Positions 18,387 through 26,471 of a stretch of 34,282 nt of DNA are shown in pieces (position 1 is the first letter of the stretch; every line of letters begins with the position of its first letter). The stretch comes from an uncultured Candidatus Saccharibacteria bacterium (GTDB lineage Bacteria > Patescibacteriota > Saccharimonadia > Saccharimonadales > Saccharimonadaceae). Position numbers and translations under genes: made by a program. Location of the stretch: assembly GCA_947565505.1 (NCBI GenBank), contig CANOGH010000003.1:1-34282 (forward strand), given 5' to 3'. The notes beneath the pieces are model-generated. The model had not been told where the DNA came from. It did not search any database and saw only the letters and a list, made by a program, of their open reading frames with translations.

Positions 18387-19448
18387 ATGATAGACAAACA
18401 AGCTATTGAGGAATCGGGTCACGAATCTCTCACTAAATTGGATCAGAAAAAAAATCGCAAAAAAACCAAACAAAACCTGCATACCCTCGTCGAAAACAGC
18501 AGCGTTAGTAAAGTACGTAGCGCAGGGCGCGTTGTTAAGTACGGTACCGCAAGTTTTATCCGCAATATCTGGCTTAGTATTGCAGCAACACTGGTGATGG
18601 CGATTACCTTAGTAATACTCATGATTACGGTGGCGGCCAGTCTCATTTTGAGTGCCACTGCTGACACTATGCGCCAAAAAATTGACATCACCATTTTCTT
18701 CAAACCAGGCACCGAGCAAGCTATCCTGGAAGAAATGTCAACCACCATGAAGCAAGATCCAAATGTGAAAAGCATCGCCATCGCTGATTCGATGACAGAA
18801 TATCAAAACTTTATTGACCAAAATCAGGACAATGCCGACCTCTTAGTGGCCCTGGAGGATCCGGCCATGTATGACCTCATGCTAAAATCCATGCAAGCCA
18901 CCATGCGTATTAAGGTTTATGACCCGAATGATCTAGATAGTGTACGCCGCATCGTAGAAGAAAATGAAGCCTTTCAAGCGCATCTTGACACCGAAAAAGA
19001 ACCCACCTATAACGTTAATCATTCTGAAATCGAAACCATTAATTCTTGGGCAACTATGGCCAAGAATGGAGGTTTAGTATTGGGTGCCATCTTCCTCGTC
19101 ATTTCAATCCTAGTCATCTTTAACACTATCAGAATGGCCATTTTCTCTCGTCGAGAAGAAATTTATATGATGAAACTAGTAGGCGCTGATAGTAGCTTTA
19201 TCCGTGGGCCTTTCCGTGTCGAAGCGCAAATTTGCGGTATCATTTCCGGGATTCTTGCCAGCATTCTAGCTTATTACGGCTTTAAATTCGTTCGTCCACA
19301 CCTTGAAAATTACGGCATTGACGCTAGCGCCGTAGCTCACCTTTTAGATAGTAGTATGTTAGTAATCGTTTTTGCCGTCATGATCGGCATTGGTGTTATT
19401 ATTGGCACCATCTCGGCTCGCTTAGCGATTCGCAAATATCTACGCTAA
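18387..19448 (+). CDS. ftsX: Cell-division permease-like protein FtsX
   Basis: FtsX is the membrane partner of FtsE; its large extracellular loop contacts the hydrolase or an activator. The 353-residue protein has a basic cytoplasmic N-terminus of about 55 residues (Lys-rich, 1-55), a first membrane segment (about 62-88), an extracellular domain (about 90-225) beginning with KIDITIFFKPGTEQ, and three further membrane segments toward the C terminus with the conserved FNTIRMAIFSRREEIYMMKL stretch. Length and order match the family. It sits between ftsE and the secreted CHAP hydrolase, the arrangement known for FtsEX and its hydrolase partners. Confidence 0.95.
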   Translation: MIDKQAIEESGHESLTKLDQKKNRKKTKQNLHTLVENSSVSKVRSAGRVVKYGTASFIRNIWLSIAATLVMAITLVILMITVAASLILSATADTMRQKIDITIFFKPGTEQAILEEMSTTMKQDPNVKSIAIADSMTEYQNFIDQNQDNADLLVALEDPAMYDLMLKSMQATMRIKVYDPNDLDSVRRIVEENEAFQAHLDTEKEPTYNVNHSEIETINSWATMAKNGGLVLGAIFLVISILVIFNTIRMAIFSRREEIYMMKLVGADSSFIRGPFRVEAQICGIISGILASILAYYGFKFVRPHLENYGIDASAVAHLLDSSMLVIVFAVMIGIGVIIGTISARLAIRKYLR

Positions 19449-19458
19449 AACATAAACG

Positions 19459-19486
19459 TTTACAAAAAAGATAATTCAGTTATAAT
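19459..19486 (+). promoter_or_regulatory. Promoter of the CHAP hydrolase gene, leaderless
   Basis: TTTACA (19459-19464), 16 bases, then TATAAT (19481-19486). The ATG at 19493 is 6 bases downstream. Confidence 0.7.
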
Positions 19487-19492
19487 AAAAGT

Positions 19493-20677
19493 ATGAAAAG
19501 TTTGCGTACAAAAATCCTGGTCACTACCACAGTAGTCACGCTTGGCATATCACTTGGTGGTATTACCTTTTGGCAAAACCAATCTGCTAGCGCCTACCCG
19601 GCGGGCTGTGTTACGCAAGTCTGTCGCGATGCTTATGATCGTGCAGAGAATTCTGAACGCCGCTCAAGCGAAGCTAACGCTACCGCTATTACCTTAGAAA
19701 GCGAAGTCGCAAGATTAAACGGCGAAATTGCCGCCCTGGAAGCCGAAATTGCCGAGAACAATCGTATTGCGGCTGAGCTCAGTGAACAAATCACTATTAA
19801 CCAGCAAAAACTGGAACTCCAACAAACCGCCCTCGCGAAATTACTCGTTAATATGCATTTTGACGAAGAACCAGACACAATTGTTTTACTCGCCAGCAGC
19901 AGCTCTTTAAGTGATTTTACCGAAAAACAATCTCGCCAAGATACCGCCAAAACTCAAATCACCACCTCTGCTGAAACCGTTAAGAACCTCAAGCAGGAGC
20001 TAGAAAATCAAAAAGCTGGCGTTGAAGCTTTGATTGCTAGCGCTGAAGCTAACAAAGCAGCAGTGGCCGCCAAACGTAATGAACAAAACGAACTGGTCGC
20101 TAAATATCACGATGATGCCGAAGCATTTTCGAGAGACGCAGCCGCCGCCAGAGAAACCATGCAACAAGAAATTGCCGCTGAAATCGCTCGTTATAACAGT
20201 GGTGGCACAGTCGGCGAAGGCGTTAATTCCTATCCTTATAGTAATATTTGCCCCGATTATACTTATCAAGCAATCTATAACGGTGATGGAGCTTATGGTG
20301 GCTACATTTGTCAATGTACCAGCTATGCTGGCTGGAAAGCCTACGAAGCCTATGGCGTTGTAATTAGCTCATGGGGAGACGCAAGAAGTTGGGTTGGTTA
20401 CGGCGGAGTAAGCCGCGCCGCTAGAGGTAGAGACGGCCAATTACACGCTTGGAGAGTAGATTATACTCCCGCACCATACACAATTGCTGTTAGTACTGCA
20501 GGAGCCTTTGGTCACGTCATGTGGGTAGAAAGCGTTAATGCTAATGGCACGATTAATCTCACCGAATATAATAATACATCTTCCGCCGCCAGCGGTAGAG
20601 AAGGCGACTTTGGCGCAAGGTACAATGTTAACCCTAACGCCTACGTTTACATTCACTTTGACCAACCAATTTATTAA
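19493..20677 (+). CDS. Secreted coiled-coil CHAP-domain peptidoglycan hydrolase (PcsB-like)
   Basis: The 394-residue protein has a signal peptide (1-34, hydrophobic VTTTVVTLGISLGGITFW, cleavage around SASA), a long coiled coil (about 50-240, Glu/Ala/Lys heptads), and a C-terminal CHAP domain (about 255-394). The CHAP nucleophile is Cys275 in CQCTSYAGW and the general base His341 in GHVMWVES. This architecture matches PcsB and related FtsEX-controlled hydrolases, in which FtsX holds the coiled coil until ATP turnover frees the CHAP domain to cut peptide cross-links. Placement directly after ftsE-ftsX supports this. An additional Cys273 and two Cys near the mature N-terminus (GCVTQVC) are noticeable for an exported protein. 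Confidence 0.92.
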   Translation: MKSLRTKILVTTTVVTLGISLGGITFWQNQSASAYPAGCVTQVCRDAYDRAENSERRSSEANATAITLESEVARLNGEIAALEAEIAENNRIAAELSEQITINQQKLELQQTALAKLLVNMHFDEEPDTIVLLASSSSLSDFTEKQSRQDTAKTQITTSAETVKNLKQELENQKAGVEALIASAEANKAAVAAKRNEQNELVAKYHDDAEAFSRDAAAARETMQQEIAAEIARYNSGGTVGEGVNSYPYSNICPDYTYQAIYNGDGAYGGYICQCTSYAGWKAYEAYGVVISSWGDARSWVGYGGVSRAARGRDGQLHAWRVDYTPAPYTIAVSTAGAFGHVMWVESVNANGTINLTEYNNTSSAASGREGDFGARYNVNPNAYVYIHFDQPIY

Positions 20678-20829
20678 AATTTCAGAGAGATCATCCTAAA
20701 ATCATTCTGTGACGCCGTAGCGGAACATATCATACTTCGCCGGACCAAAGCGTTAGCCTACAAAACAAAACTTCCAAGAGATATTATGTTTCAAAAAAAT
20801 CATTCACACTCGAAAAATCTCCCTATCTG

Positions 20830-20838
20830 TGCTAAGAT
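20830..20838 (+). promoter_or_regulatory. Extended -10 promoter of the Ctp protease gene, leaderless
   Basis: TGCTAAGAT (TAAGAT 20833-20838) ends 6 bases before the ATG at 20845. Confidence 0.65.
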
Positions 20839-20844
20839 AAAGCT

Positions 20845-22050
20845 ATGGAAGAAAATTCTGAAGAAAAAAAGGTGAGCCTAGGCGGTGCAATCATCGCCTG
20901 TGTCATCACACTTATTATTGGTGGATTTATTGGTCTTAATTGGAACACTATTAGCGCCAATGTCTTACCCTACCTTGGCTTTGCGCAACACGCCACTTCA
21001 TCACATGACTGGTCAGCCTTAGACGAAGTTTACAATGCTCTGAAATTCAACTACGACGGGGAAGTTGATGAAAAAGTCATCATAGAAGGCGCAAAAAAAG
21101 GCCTCGTAGCTGCCATTGGCGACGTTTATACAGTCTACATGACACCAGAAGAAGCCAAAGAGTACGAAGCGACTTTGCATGGCGACGTGGGCAGTGGTAT
21201 TGGTGTAGAAATCGGCCTCAGAGATGGTTACGTTAGGGTGATTCGTACCTTACCGAACAACCCCGCCAAAAAAGCTGGCATACTTGCTGGAGACATTGTT
21301 TATAAAATTGACGGCGAAGAAGTTTATGCAGAGGGAACTGAAGCAATTTCCAACAAATTGCACGGCGCTGAAGGTAGCAAAGTTAAAGTTACCGTGGTGC
21401 GAGATGGCGAGGAAAAAGAATTCGATCTTACCCGCGAAACCATTAATAACGTCTCCGCCTATATTGAATACGACGGCGACACTGCAATTATCAAAGTTAA
21501 TCGTTTCGATACCGACACCGGCAAATTAGTGCAAGATATGGTGAAGGGTGATGGTTTTAAAAGTAAAAAAGTTAAAAAAGTCATTCTCGATTTGCGCAGT
21601 AATGGCGGCGGGTACGTTTCGGCGGCCATTGATTTAATTTCACTATGGATAGATGGCGAACCAGTGCTCATTCAAAAAACTAAAGGCGAAGTTAGTAGTA
21701 CCGACAATTCTAATCGTGGTCAAGCCTTACTTAAAGATATGCCTACCGTAGTTTTAGTTAATGGCAGCACGGCCTCGGCTTCAGAAATTGTTGCTGGCGC
21801 ACTCAAAGACTACGATAAAGCCACCATCCTGGGCGAACAGACTTACGGCAAAGGCGTGGTCCAAACCTTGCTCAACCTTACTGGTGGAGCCGAGCTTAAA
21901 GTTACTACAGCTCACTGGTATACCCCCAAAGGTACTAGTATTAATTTAGAAGGCATCAAACCGGACGAAATTGTCGAATTAACCTACGAAGACACCAATC
22001 ATAGTCGCGACCCTCAGCTAGACGCTGCGAAAAAACTCAAAGTAGAATAA
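20845..22050 (+). CDS. C-terminal processing peptidase, S41 family (CtpA/Prc)
   Basis: Ctp proteases trim or degrade exported proteins and often control cell-wall hydrolases. The 401-residue protein has an N-terminal membrane anchor or uncleaved signal (about 12-32), a helical region, a PDZ domain (about 115-200, with GIGVEIGLRDGYVRVIR and AGILAGDIVYKIDGE), and the S41 protease domain. The catalytic Ser lies in NGSTASASEIVAGAL and the Lys in GEQTYGKGVVQT, the normal Ser-Lys pair. The start is 6 bases after a TAAGAT, so a leaderless mRNA is likely. The position behind the CHAP hydrolase suggests the hydrolase or its regulators as substrates; this is inference. Confidence 0.94.
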   Translation: MEENSEEKKVSLGGAIIACVITLIIGGFIGLNWNTISANVLPYLGFAQHATSSHDWSALDEVYNALKFNYDGEVDEKVIIEGAKKGLVAAIGDVYTVYMTPEEAKEYEATLHGDVGSGIGVEIGLRDGYVRVIRTLPNNPAKKAGILAGDIVYKIDGEEVYAEGTEAISNKLHGAEGSKVKVTVVRDGEEKEFDLTRETINNVSAYIEYDGDTAIIKVNRFDTDTGKLVQDMVKGDGFKSKKVKKVILDLRSNGGGYVSAAIDLISLWIDGEPVLIQKTKGEVSSTDNSNRGQALLKDMPTVVLVNGSTASASEIVAGALKDYDKATILGEQTYGKGVVQTLLNLTGGAELKVTTAHWYTPKGTSINLEGIKPDEIVELTYEDTNHSRDPQLDAAKKLKVE

Positions 22051-22062
22051 TTTAGAAAGGTA

Positions 22063-22071
22063 TGATAAAAT
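22063..22071 (+). promoter_or_regulatory. Extended -10 promoter of the glutaredoxin gene, leaderless
   Basis: TGATAAAAT (TAAAAT 22066-22071) ends 6 bases before the ATG at 22078. The GAAAGG upstream is too distant to act as its ribosome binding site. Confidence 0.62.
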
Positions 22072-22077
22072 CTTAAT

Positions 22078-22305
22078 ATGATAAAAGTTTATACAACACC
22101 AACCTGCATTTATTGTCACGCATTGATGGAGTGGCTCGACAAAGAAGGTATTGAGTACCAAGAAATCGATGCTAGTACCATGCCAGACATCACTGCAGTT
22201 CCCGTAACTATAATTGGCGACATGAAAATTGTGGGCTTCGATCGTACCGCCATCAAAGAGGCCATCGCAAATGAAAAGGGAAATTCTCAAACAGCCGCCC
22301 AGTGA
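22078..22305 (+). CDS. Glutaredoxin-like thiol oxidoreductase
   Basis: A 75-residue thioredoxin-fold protein that would reduce disulfides or accept electrons from low-molecular thiols or a reductase. The active site is CIYC (10-13) in VYTTPTCIYCHALMEWL, and the cis-proline segment is VPVTIIGDMKIVGFD. The size and motifs match NrdH/glutaredoxin proteins, which serve ribonucleotide reductase among other enzymes. The C-terminal end overlaps the next gene by 35 bases. CIYC differs from the CPYC or CxxC variants typical of classical glutaredoxins, so the electron donor is uncertain. Confidence 0.88.
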   Translation: MIKVYTTPTCIYCHALMEWLDKEGIEYQEIDASTMPDITAVPVTIIGDMKIVGFDRTAIKEAIANEKGNSQTAAQ

Positions 22306-23470
22306 CCATATCTTAGTTCACAGCCGTTACGGTATAGCGACTATCGTGGAGCAGAGAGCGTTAGCTACCAGCACAGTTAACGCAAGCGATTTGGCGCCAA
22401 TCAGCTCTGATAGTATTGATGAATTTATTATCCCGGGTCACAAACGGGCTCAAAATTTCGTCATTAGTAATCGTTTTTTTGACAAGCAAAGAGTCGCTAC
22501 ACCTGAAGTTTATTTTACAATACCGGGCAACTTAGCTAAAGATCATCACTACGGTCTCAATCGTATTTTCGAAAAGCAAATCGAACAAGGCGCTAATTGC
22601 GCACTTCAAAAACTCACCGACCCAGAGATAGCTAATGCTTGGAAAGACGATCATAACAAAGAACGCCACGATCAACACACAATTACCGAAGCTATTAATT
22701 TTGCCGCCCAGAAAGCCAGCGCTAAAATTGATGAAGCCCATCATATTAATAATAAATCCCCCATTATTCTCATCCATGGCTTTCGTGGAGCGCCAATTGG
22801 GCTCAAGGCTATCCAAGAACTACTACAAAAAGCACATTATAAAGTCCTGGCGCCAGCGATTTCGCCTTTTGCTGGCGCTAAGCCCTTAGCGGCCTATACC
22901 CCTAGAGCTTACGCGGATTTTATTGCGCAATTTATTGAAGAACACCACCTTTATCAACCAGTACTCGTTGGGCATTCGATGGGCTCCATTGTGGCAAGCG
23001 CGGTTGCCACTCATTACGCTGATTTAATTAACCAAAAACTGATTTTAATGTCACCAATTTCGGTTCATACCCCAAAATTCGTAGGTGCCATCTCGCCACT
23101 CGCCGGCTATCTGCCAACCAAATTGGTCGACTACGCCACTACTAAATACCTTACTCTTGAAAAAGATCAACAAAAATTCCACCAAATTATTGATATTACC
23201 CATCAGTGTAGCAGTATTGATACTCCAAGTCCTAGCGATCTGTGGCAAGCCACCAAATTCTCTACCAGCCATGCCGTAGGTGATTTTGCCTTCAAAAAAA
23301 CTACTCTACTGCTTGCCGGCGAAAAGGATCGCCTGATTCGCGCTAGCGACACTCTTAAGTTAGCCGAGAAAATTAATGCTGAAACCATCTTTCTCAAAGG
23401 CACTGGTCACTTACATAACTATGAAAAACCCGTTGAAACTGCTGACGCCATTCTGCAATTCTTACGATAA
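22271..23470 (+). CDS. Alpha/beta hydrolase with N-terminal extension
   Basis: From ATG 22271 the product has 399 residues. The C-terminal 235 residues are a classic alpha/beta hydrolase: oxyanion motif IILIHGFRGAP (165-175), nucleophile Ser236 in GHSMGS, Asp353 in GEKDRL and His380 in GTGHLHNYEKP. No signal peptide is seen, so it is probably cytoplasmic. The first 160 residues are not part of the fold and I do not recognise them; they contain predicted helix rich in His, Lys and Asp. A longer open frame begins at GTG 22229, but AGAGG precedes ATG 22271 and the overlap with the glutaredoxin suggests coupled translation. The substrate is unknown; the resemblance is to esterase/lipase-type enzymes. 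Confidence 0.82.
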   Translation: MKREILKQPPSDHILVHSRYGIATIVEQRALATSTVNASDLAPISSDSIDEFIIPGHKRAQNFVISNRFFDKQRVATPEVYFTIPGNLAKDHHYGLNRIFEKQIEQGANCALQKLTDPEIANAWKDDHNKERHDQHTITEAINFAAQKASAKIDEAHHINNKSPIILIHGFRGAPIGLKAIQELLQKAHYKVLAPAISPFAGAKPLAAYTPRAYADFIAQFIEEHHLYQPVLVGHSMGSIVASAVATHYADLINQKLILMSPISVHTPKFVGAISPLAGYLPTKLVDYATTKYLTLEKDQQKFHQIIDITHQCSSIDTPSPSDLWQATKFSTSHAVGDFAFKKTTLLLAGEKDRLIRASDTLKLAEKINAETIFLKGTGHLHNYEKPVETADAILQFLR

Positions 23471-23535
23471 TGATTATACAGGTGCTAATCTCACGGAAAA
23501 TTAATAGTAAAACCTGTCGTTTAACTTGTCTAAAA

Positions 23536-23544
23536 TGCTATAAT
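23536..23544 (+). promoter_or_regulatory. Extended -10 promoter before a small basic protein gene
   Basis: TGCTATAAT (TATAAT 23539-23544) precedes the gene at 23605 by about 60 bases. Confidence 0.6.
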
Positions 23545-23604
23545 CAGCTACAATAATAAGGTTGCCATAAAACCAAAGCACTTTGAGGAAGGATTATTTT
23601 AAGC

Positions 23605-23772
23605 ATGAAAAACCCTTTAACAAAAGACCGTAATAATCAGAAAGTTAAACAGCGTTTTTACTGTTGGCGAGAACGCTTCCGCGAAAGAATCGAATTAAGG
23701 CTCTTCCAGATAATCTGGAAACATGATAAAGCCACTATGCTTCGCCGTGAGCGCTCACGTAAAAAACGCTAG
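23605..23772 (+). CDS. Small, very basic protein, unknown (possibly bS21-like)
   Basis: A 55-residue ORF starting MKNPLTKDRNNQKVKQRF and ending in TMLRRERSRKKR. About a third of its residues are Arg or Lys. It has an extended -10 promoter and a ribosome binding site (GAGGAAGG, about 12 bases before ATG). The RF-R-R-pattern and basic C-terminal tail loosely recall ribosomal protein bS21, which would fit a nucleic-acid-binding role, but the similarity is too weak to name it. The reading frame was checked base by base. Confidence 0.6.
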   Translation: MKNPLTKDRNNQKVKQRFYCWRERFRERIELRLFQIIWKHDKATMLRRERSRKKR

Positions 23773-24076
23773 TCCGCCAAGGTCTATCCAGAGAAATATC
23801 ACTCTCGTAGTCCTGTTTGAGCAGGGTACCTAAGATGATCAAAATTGAGCCAAGAAACTGTCAAAACCCTCGTGGACTCATCAAAACGAGAGGTTCCTTA
23901 TCGGCCAAAGTCTATTGCGCCACCGTTATCGTCATGGTTTTAAATGACCAAAACCATCACTCGCAAAAAACATTAGCACCTAAGATTACTGTATCATGAT
24001 TAATGTTATATTAAAGGTCTCAACTGCTACCCGCTCATACCGCAAAACTACAATGCAATCTAATCCCCATTTAGAG

Positions 24077-24097
24077 AGCCTGCCATTCCGGCAGGCT
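24077..24097. terminator. Strong hairpin, possible terminator
   Basis: AGCCTGCC (24077-24084) pairs perfectly with GGCAGGCT (24090-24097) around ATTCC. It lies beyond the 3' end of the SpeD-like gene (minus strand) and of the small basic gene (plus strand). There is no clear T run on either side, so its role in termination is uncertain. Confidence 0.4.
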
Positions 24098-24102
24098 ATG
24101 TC

Positions 24103-24118
24103 CTTATAGTACTATAAG
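24103..24118. repeat. Perfect 16-bp palindrome
   Basis: CTTATAGTACTATAAG equals its reverse complement. It follows the 24077-24097 hairpin and is itself followed by two GAGTCGCTA repeats. A dimeric protein could bind it. Confidence 0.5.
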
Positions 24119-24288
24119 AGTCGCTAATTAATGTTCGAGTCGCTAGTTTTCTCCAAAGACTGTGACACTATTCAGGCCTTCTCAATTTATAGAAAGACTC
24201 AAAATACTTACTATATACCATAAAAATCTTCGCATCACCACAAGTAGTCAGCAGCTATCATGAGCAAACGGTCGGCAGGAAGCGCGCA

Positions 24289-25023
24289 TCATCTTGCATA
24301 TTGTTTCAGCCAGCAACCCCGCGGGATTTGACGAACATTCTTACTCGTGCCCACCAATTGCAAAACCGCTTCGGTTGAAAAATCCCGACAAGAAAACACG
24401 TCCAACGCTATAGTGTACTGTCCTCTTGTATTAACTGGTACCGCGCCAGGTAAACACTTATGCAAAGCAATGTGTGATTCTACTATTGGCTGCACGATAT
24501 CGAAATTCGACACACCGCTTTGTGCGTCACTTCGTACCATCATTGGCATCAATTTCGTCATGCCAAGAATTTTACGGATTTCCCCTACTAACTGCACGCC
24601 CTGCTCCACATCTACAATGTCAGGAACTTCCAGCACCAGATGTTTACCATATGCACCAGATTCCTGACGTTCGTGCCTTGAGTCGTAATGCCCCGGTTTT
24701 AAAAGCTCACACATTTCTTGATCCAAACTCCGGCTGTCTACGCCGTTTACATGAAACAAGTCAACATACACCACGCCAATATGCGGGTAGGTATGGCATG
24801 TGAAGTGCCCTCCAGGAAATAAGATGACTGTGCTAATGCCGGTATCCTCCTCCTTGATATGTGGAAAATCACCTGCCTCAACATTTTTAGTTACTATCTG
24901 ATGGTCCCGCACCGAGCAATGCTCCAGGATGACCCGCATCTTAAACTCCAATTTCACCGGATCACTCAATAATTCCTGATCAATTTCATAGCCGTCGAAA
25001 AAATAATGACTCACTGGTCTCAT
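24289..25023 (-). CDS. Two-domain S-adenosylmethionine decarboxylase (SpeD) homologue
   Basis: SpeD enzymes cleave themselves at a Ser to make a pyruvoyl group, then decarboxylate S-adenosylmethionine for spermidine synthesis. This 244-residue protein seems to contain two SpeD-like halves. The C-terminal half has VESHIALH (181-188) and ALDVFSC (206-212), matching the cleavage Ser (S183), His188 and Cys212 of the class 1b enzymes. The N-terminal half has the same pattern, FPGGHFTCHTYPHIGVVYVD (69-88), but Gly72 replaces the Ser and Val92 the Cys, so it looks inactive. Single-domain SpeD is about 120-130 residues and works as a dimer. A GGGGGGAA ribosome binding site precedes ATG 25023. Some SpeD homologues are known to use arginine or ornithine, so the substrate is open. 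Confidence 0.78.
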   Translation of the reverse strand: MRPVSHYFFDGYEIDQELLSDPVKLEFKMRVILEHCSVRDHQIVTKNVEAGDFPHIKEEDTGISTVILFPGGHFTCHTYPHIGVVYVDLFHVNGVDSRSLDQEMCELLKPGHYDSRHERQESGAYGKHLVLEVPDIVDVEQGVQLVGEIRKILGMTKLMPMMVRSDAQSGVSNFDIVQPIVESHIALHKCLPGAVPVNTRGQYTIALDVFSCRDFSTEAVLQLVGTSKNVRQIPRGCWLKQYAR

Positions 25024-25093
25024 TTAGATTCCCCCCTTTTTTTGGTATTTAGCATAGATTAAAATTTCTAGCCAACATAAATATGATGGTCTA

Positions 25094-25109
25094 TCTTTCT
25101 ATTGTAGCA
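25094..25109 (-). promoter_or_regulatory. Promoter of the SpeD-like gene
   Basis: On the minus strand the extended -10 TGCTACAAT (TACAAT 25106-25101) is followed by AGAAAGATAG, part of the motif shared with other accessory promoters. It lies 7 bases past the stop codon of the upstream glycosyltransferase gene and gives a leader of about 72 nt. A second TGCTAAAT box (about 25052-25045) lies nearer the start. Confidence 0.68.
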
Positions 25110-25115
25110 CAGATT

Positions 25116-26453
25116 TTATTTTTTGTCAATATTTTTAGCGCTTTTTGAGCGTTTTGGATGTTTTTTTCTGAAAAGTCCTCGAGATTTTTTGGTCACCTCC
25201 TTGCCTTTCAGACGAATTGCCTCTTGATAAATTTCCTCAAAACGCTGCAAAGTCCGATTCAAATCATGTTTTTTAGCAATTTCCAAGCTACCTTCAACGT
25301 AGTTTCTGCGTAAATCTTCATCGTTAATGATTCTCAGCATCGCTCTGGACATTTGCATCGGATCTCGTGGCCGGCACAACGCACCATTGCGCCGATTCTG
25401 ACATAATTCGCGCACTGCGCCCGCATCTACTGCTACTAACGGCAAACCAGTGGCAGCAGCCTCAATCAACACGATACCCTGCGTTTCAGTAGTGCTAGCA
25501 GTCGCAAACAAAGTTGCCATTTGATAAATCTTCATCAAATCTGGTGGCATTACTCGCCCCAAAAAACGCACCTGATCCTTGATCTCTAAAGATTGCACAA
25601 GATCGACAAGATGCTTGCGATCGGTGCCATCGCCCACAATCACCAGTAAGGCATCAGGGCGTTTTTGCAATACTTCCTTGAAAGCCACTACCACTTCACC
25701 AATACTCTTCTCGGGATCTACCCGTCCCACGTACAGAACGATCGGTCGATCTTCAGGAATTTTATATTTACGGTAATACTTTTTTGCCGCTTTTCCAGGA
25801 CCAAATTTAGACAAATCCACACCATTAGATAATGGCTCCACCGTCACCTTAAAATGCTTGCGATTCTTTGGTACTAAATCTTCAATTGCCATTTCGGTAG
25901 GCATAGTAGCATATTCGGAATGTTTCAAAAAACTCGCCATGTAGACCCTAAGCACCGCATCTAAAGGCTTCTTGATTGGCCGCAAAATTTTACGCTGCCC
26001 CGTAATATTATCCGGATAAGCGTGACCAGTAGTCACAAGCGGAACCTCAAACTTTTCCGCATAACGCCGCGCTGCAATCGCAACCCCTTCCGCCGTCTGA
26101 CTATGGATCACATCTGGTCGAAAACGATCTAGCGCCTTTTTCATTTCGTTATAGGGACTAATTGCTAACCACAGACCATTTTTATAAGCCAATCGTGGTA
26201 AGGAAAAACCCAAAAACTCCTTTCCGCCGCCCACCTCATTGATCTGATCAGGATAAAATGGAAATCTGATTGAACGCACGTAAACCGTCTGAACCCCCTC
26301 TTTCTTCGTTCGATGTTTCTTGCCGCTAAAACTTGGGCAGATCACCATGACTTCGTGCCCCTGCTTTACTAAGCCCTTTGCTAAGTTATGCGCAAAAACC
26401 GCCACCCCGTTAATCATAGGGTAATACAAGTCCGTGGTAATTGCAATTTTCAT
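25116..26453 (-). CDS. Family 4 glycosyltransferase (GT-B fold)
   Basis: GT4 enzymes are retaining transferases that use nucleotide sugars at the cytoplasmic face of the membrane. The 445-residue protein begins with MKIAITTDLYYPMINGVAVF, the usual GT4 opening with the donor-side loop, has PIVLYVGRVDPEKSI and LVIVGDGTDRKHL in the C-terminal domain, and the EX7E motif around ETQGIVLIEAAATGLPLVAVD. The C-terminal 30 residues are very basic (KEVTKKSRGLFRKKHPKRSK), suited to binding acidic phospholipids. An upstream in-frame start at 26519 would add 22 residues without homology and crosses the promoter. It resembles mannosyl- or glucosyl-transferases that act on diacylglycerol or inositol lipids; the acceptor is not known. 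Confidence 0.9.
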   Translation of the reverse strand: MKIAITTDLYYPMINGVAVFAHNLAKGLVKQGHEVMVICPSFSGKKHRTKKEGVQTVYVRSIRFPFYPDQINEVGGGKEFLGFSLPRLAYKNGLWLAISPYNEMKKALDRFRPDVIHSQTAEGVAIAARRYAEKFEVPLVTTGHAYPDNITGQRKILRPIKKPLDAVLRVYMASFLKHSEYATMPTEMAIEDLVPKNRKHFKVTVEPLSNGVDLSKFGPGKAAKKYYRKYKIPEDRPIVLYVGRVDPEKSIGEVVVAFKEVLQKRPDALLVIVGDGTDRKHLVDLVQSLEIKDQVRFLGRVMPPDLMKIYQMATLFATASTTETQGIVLIEAAATGLPLVAVDAGAVRELCQNRRNGALCRPRDPMQMSRAMLRIINDEDLRRNYVEGSLEIAKKHDLNRTLQRFEEIYQEAIRLKGKEVTKKSRGLFRKKHPKRSKSAKNIDKK

Positions 26454-26462
26454 ACTTGCTTT

Positions 26463-26471
26463 AGTATAACA
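26463..26471 (-). promoter_or_regulatory. Extended -10 promoter of the GT4 gene
   Basis: TGTTATACT on the minus strand (TATACT 26468-26463) ends 9 bases before the ATG at 26453, leaving little or no leader. Confidence 0.65.

Larger units (their letters stand above)
23773..24288. other. Structured intergenic region
   Basis: No supported gene. It contains a series of hairpins: CCTG/CAGG (23812-23825), a 9-bp stem with one bulge (23865-23873 with 23886-23895), a perfect 8-bp stem ATGGTTTT/AAAACCAT (23934-23957), AGCCTGCC/GGCAGGCT (24077-24097), a 16-bp palindrome (24103-24118), and a 9-bp direct repeat GAGTCGCTA (24118-24126 and 24137-24145). A non-coding RNA downstream of the small basic protein gene is possible. 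Confidence 0.45.

Noticed and set aside
23817-23999. Plus-strand ORF of 60 codons
   Set aside because: It begins at TTG without a ribosome binding site and crosses several hairpins, with no protein-like pattern.
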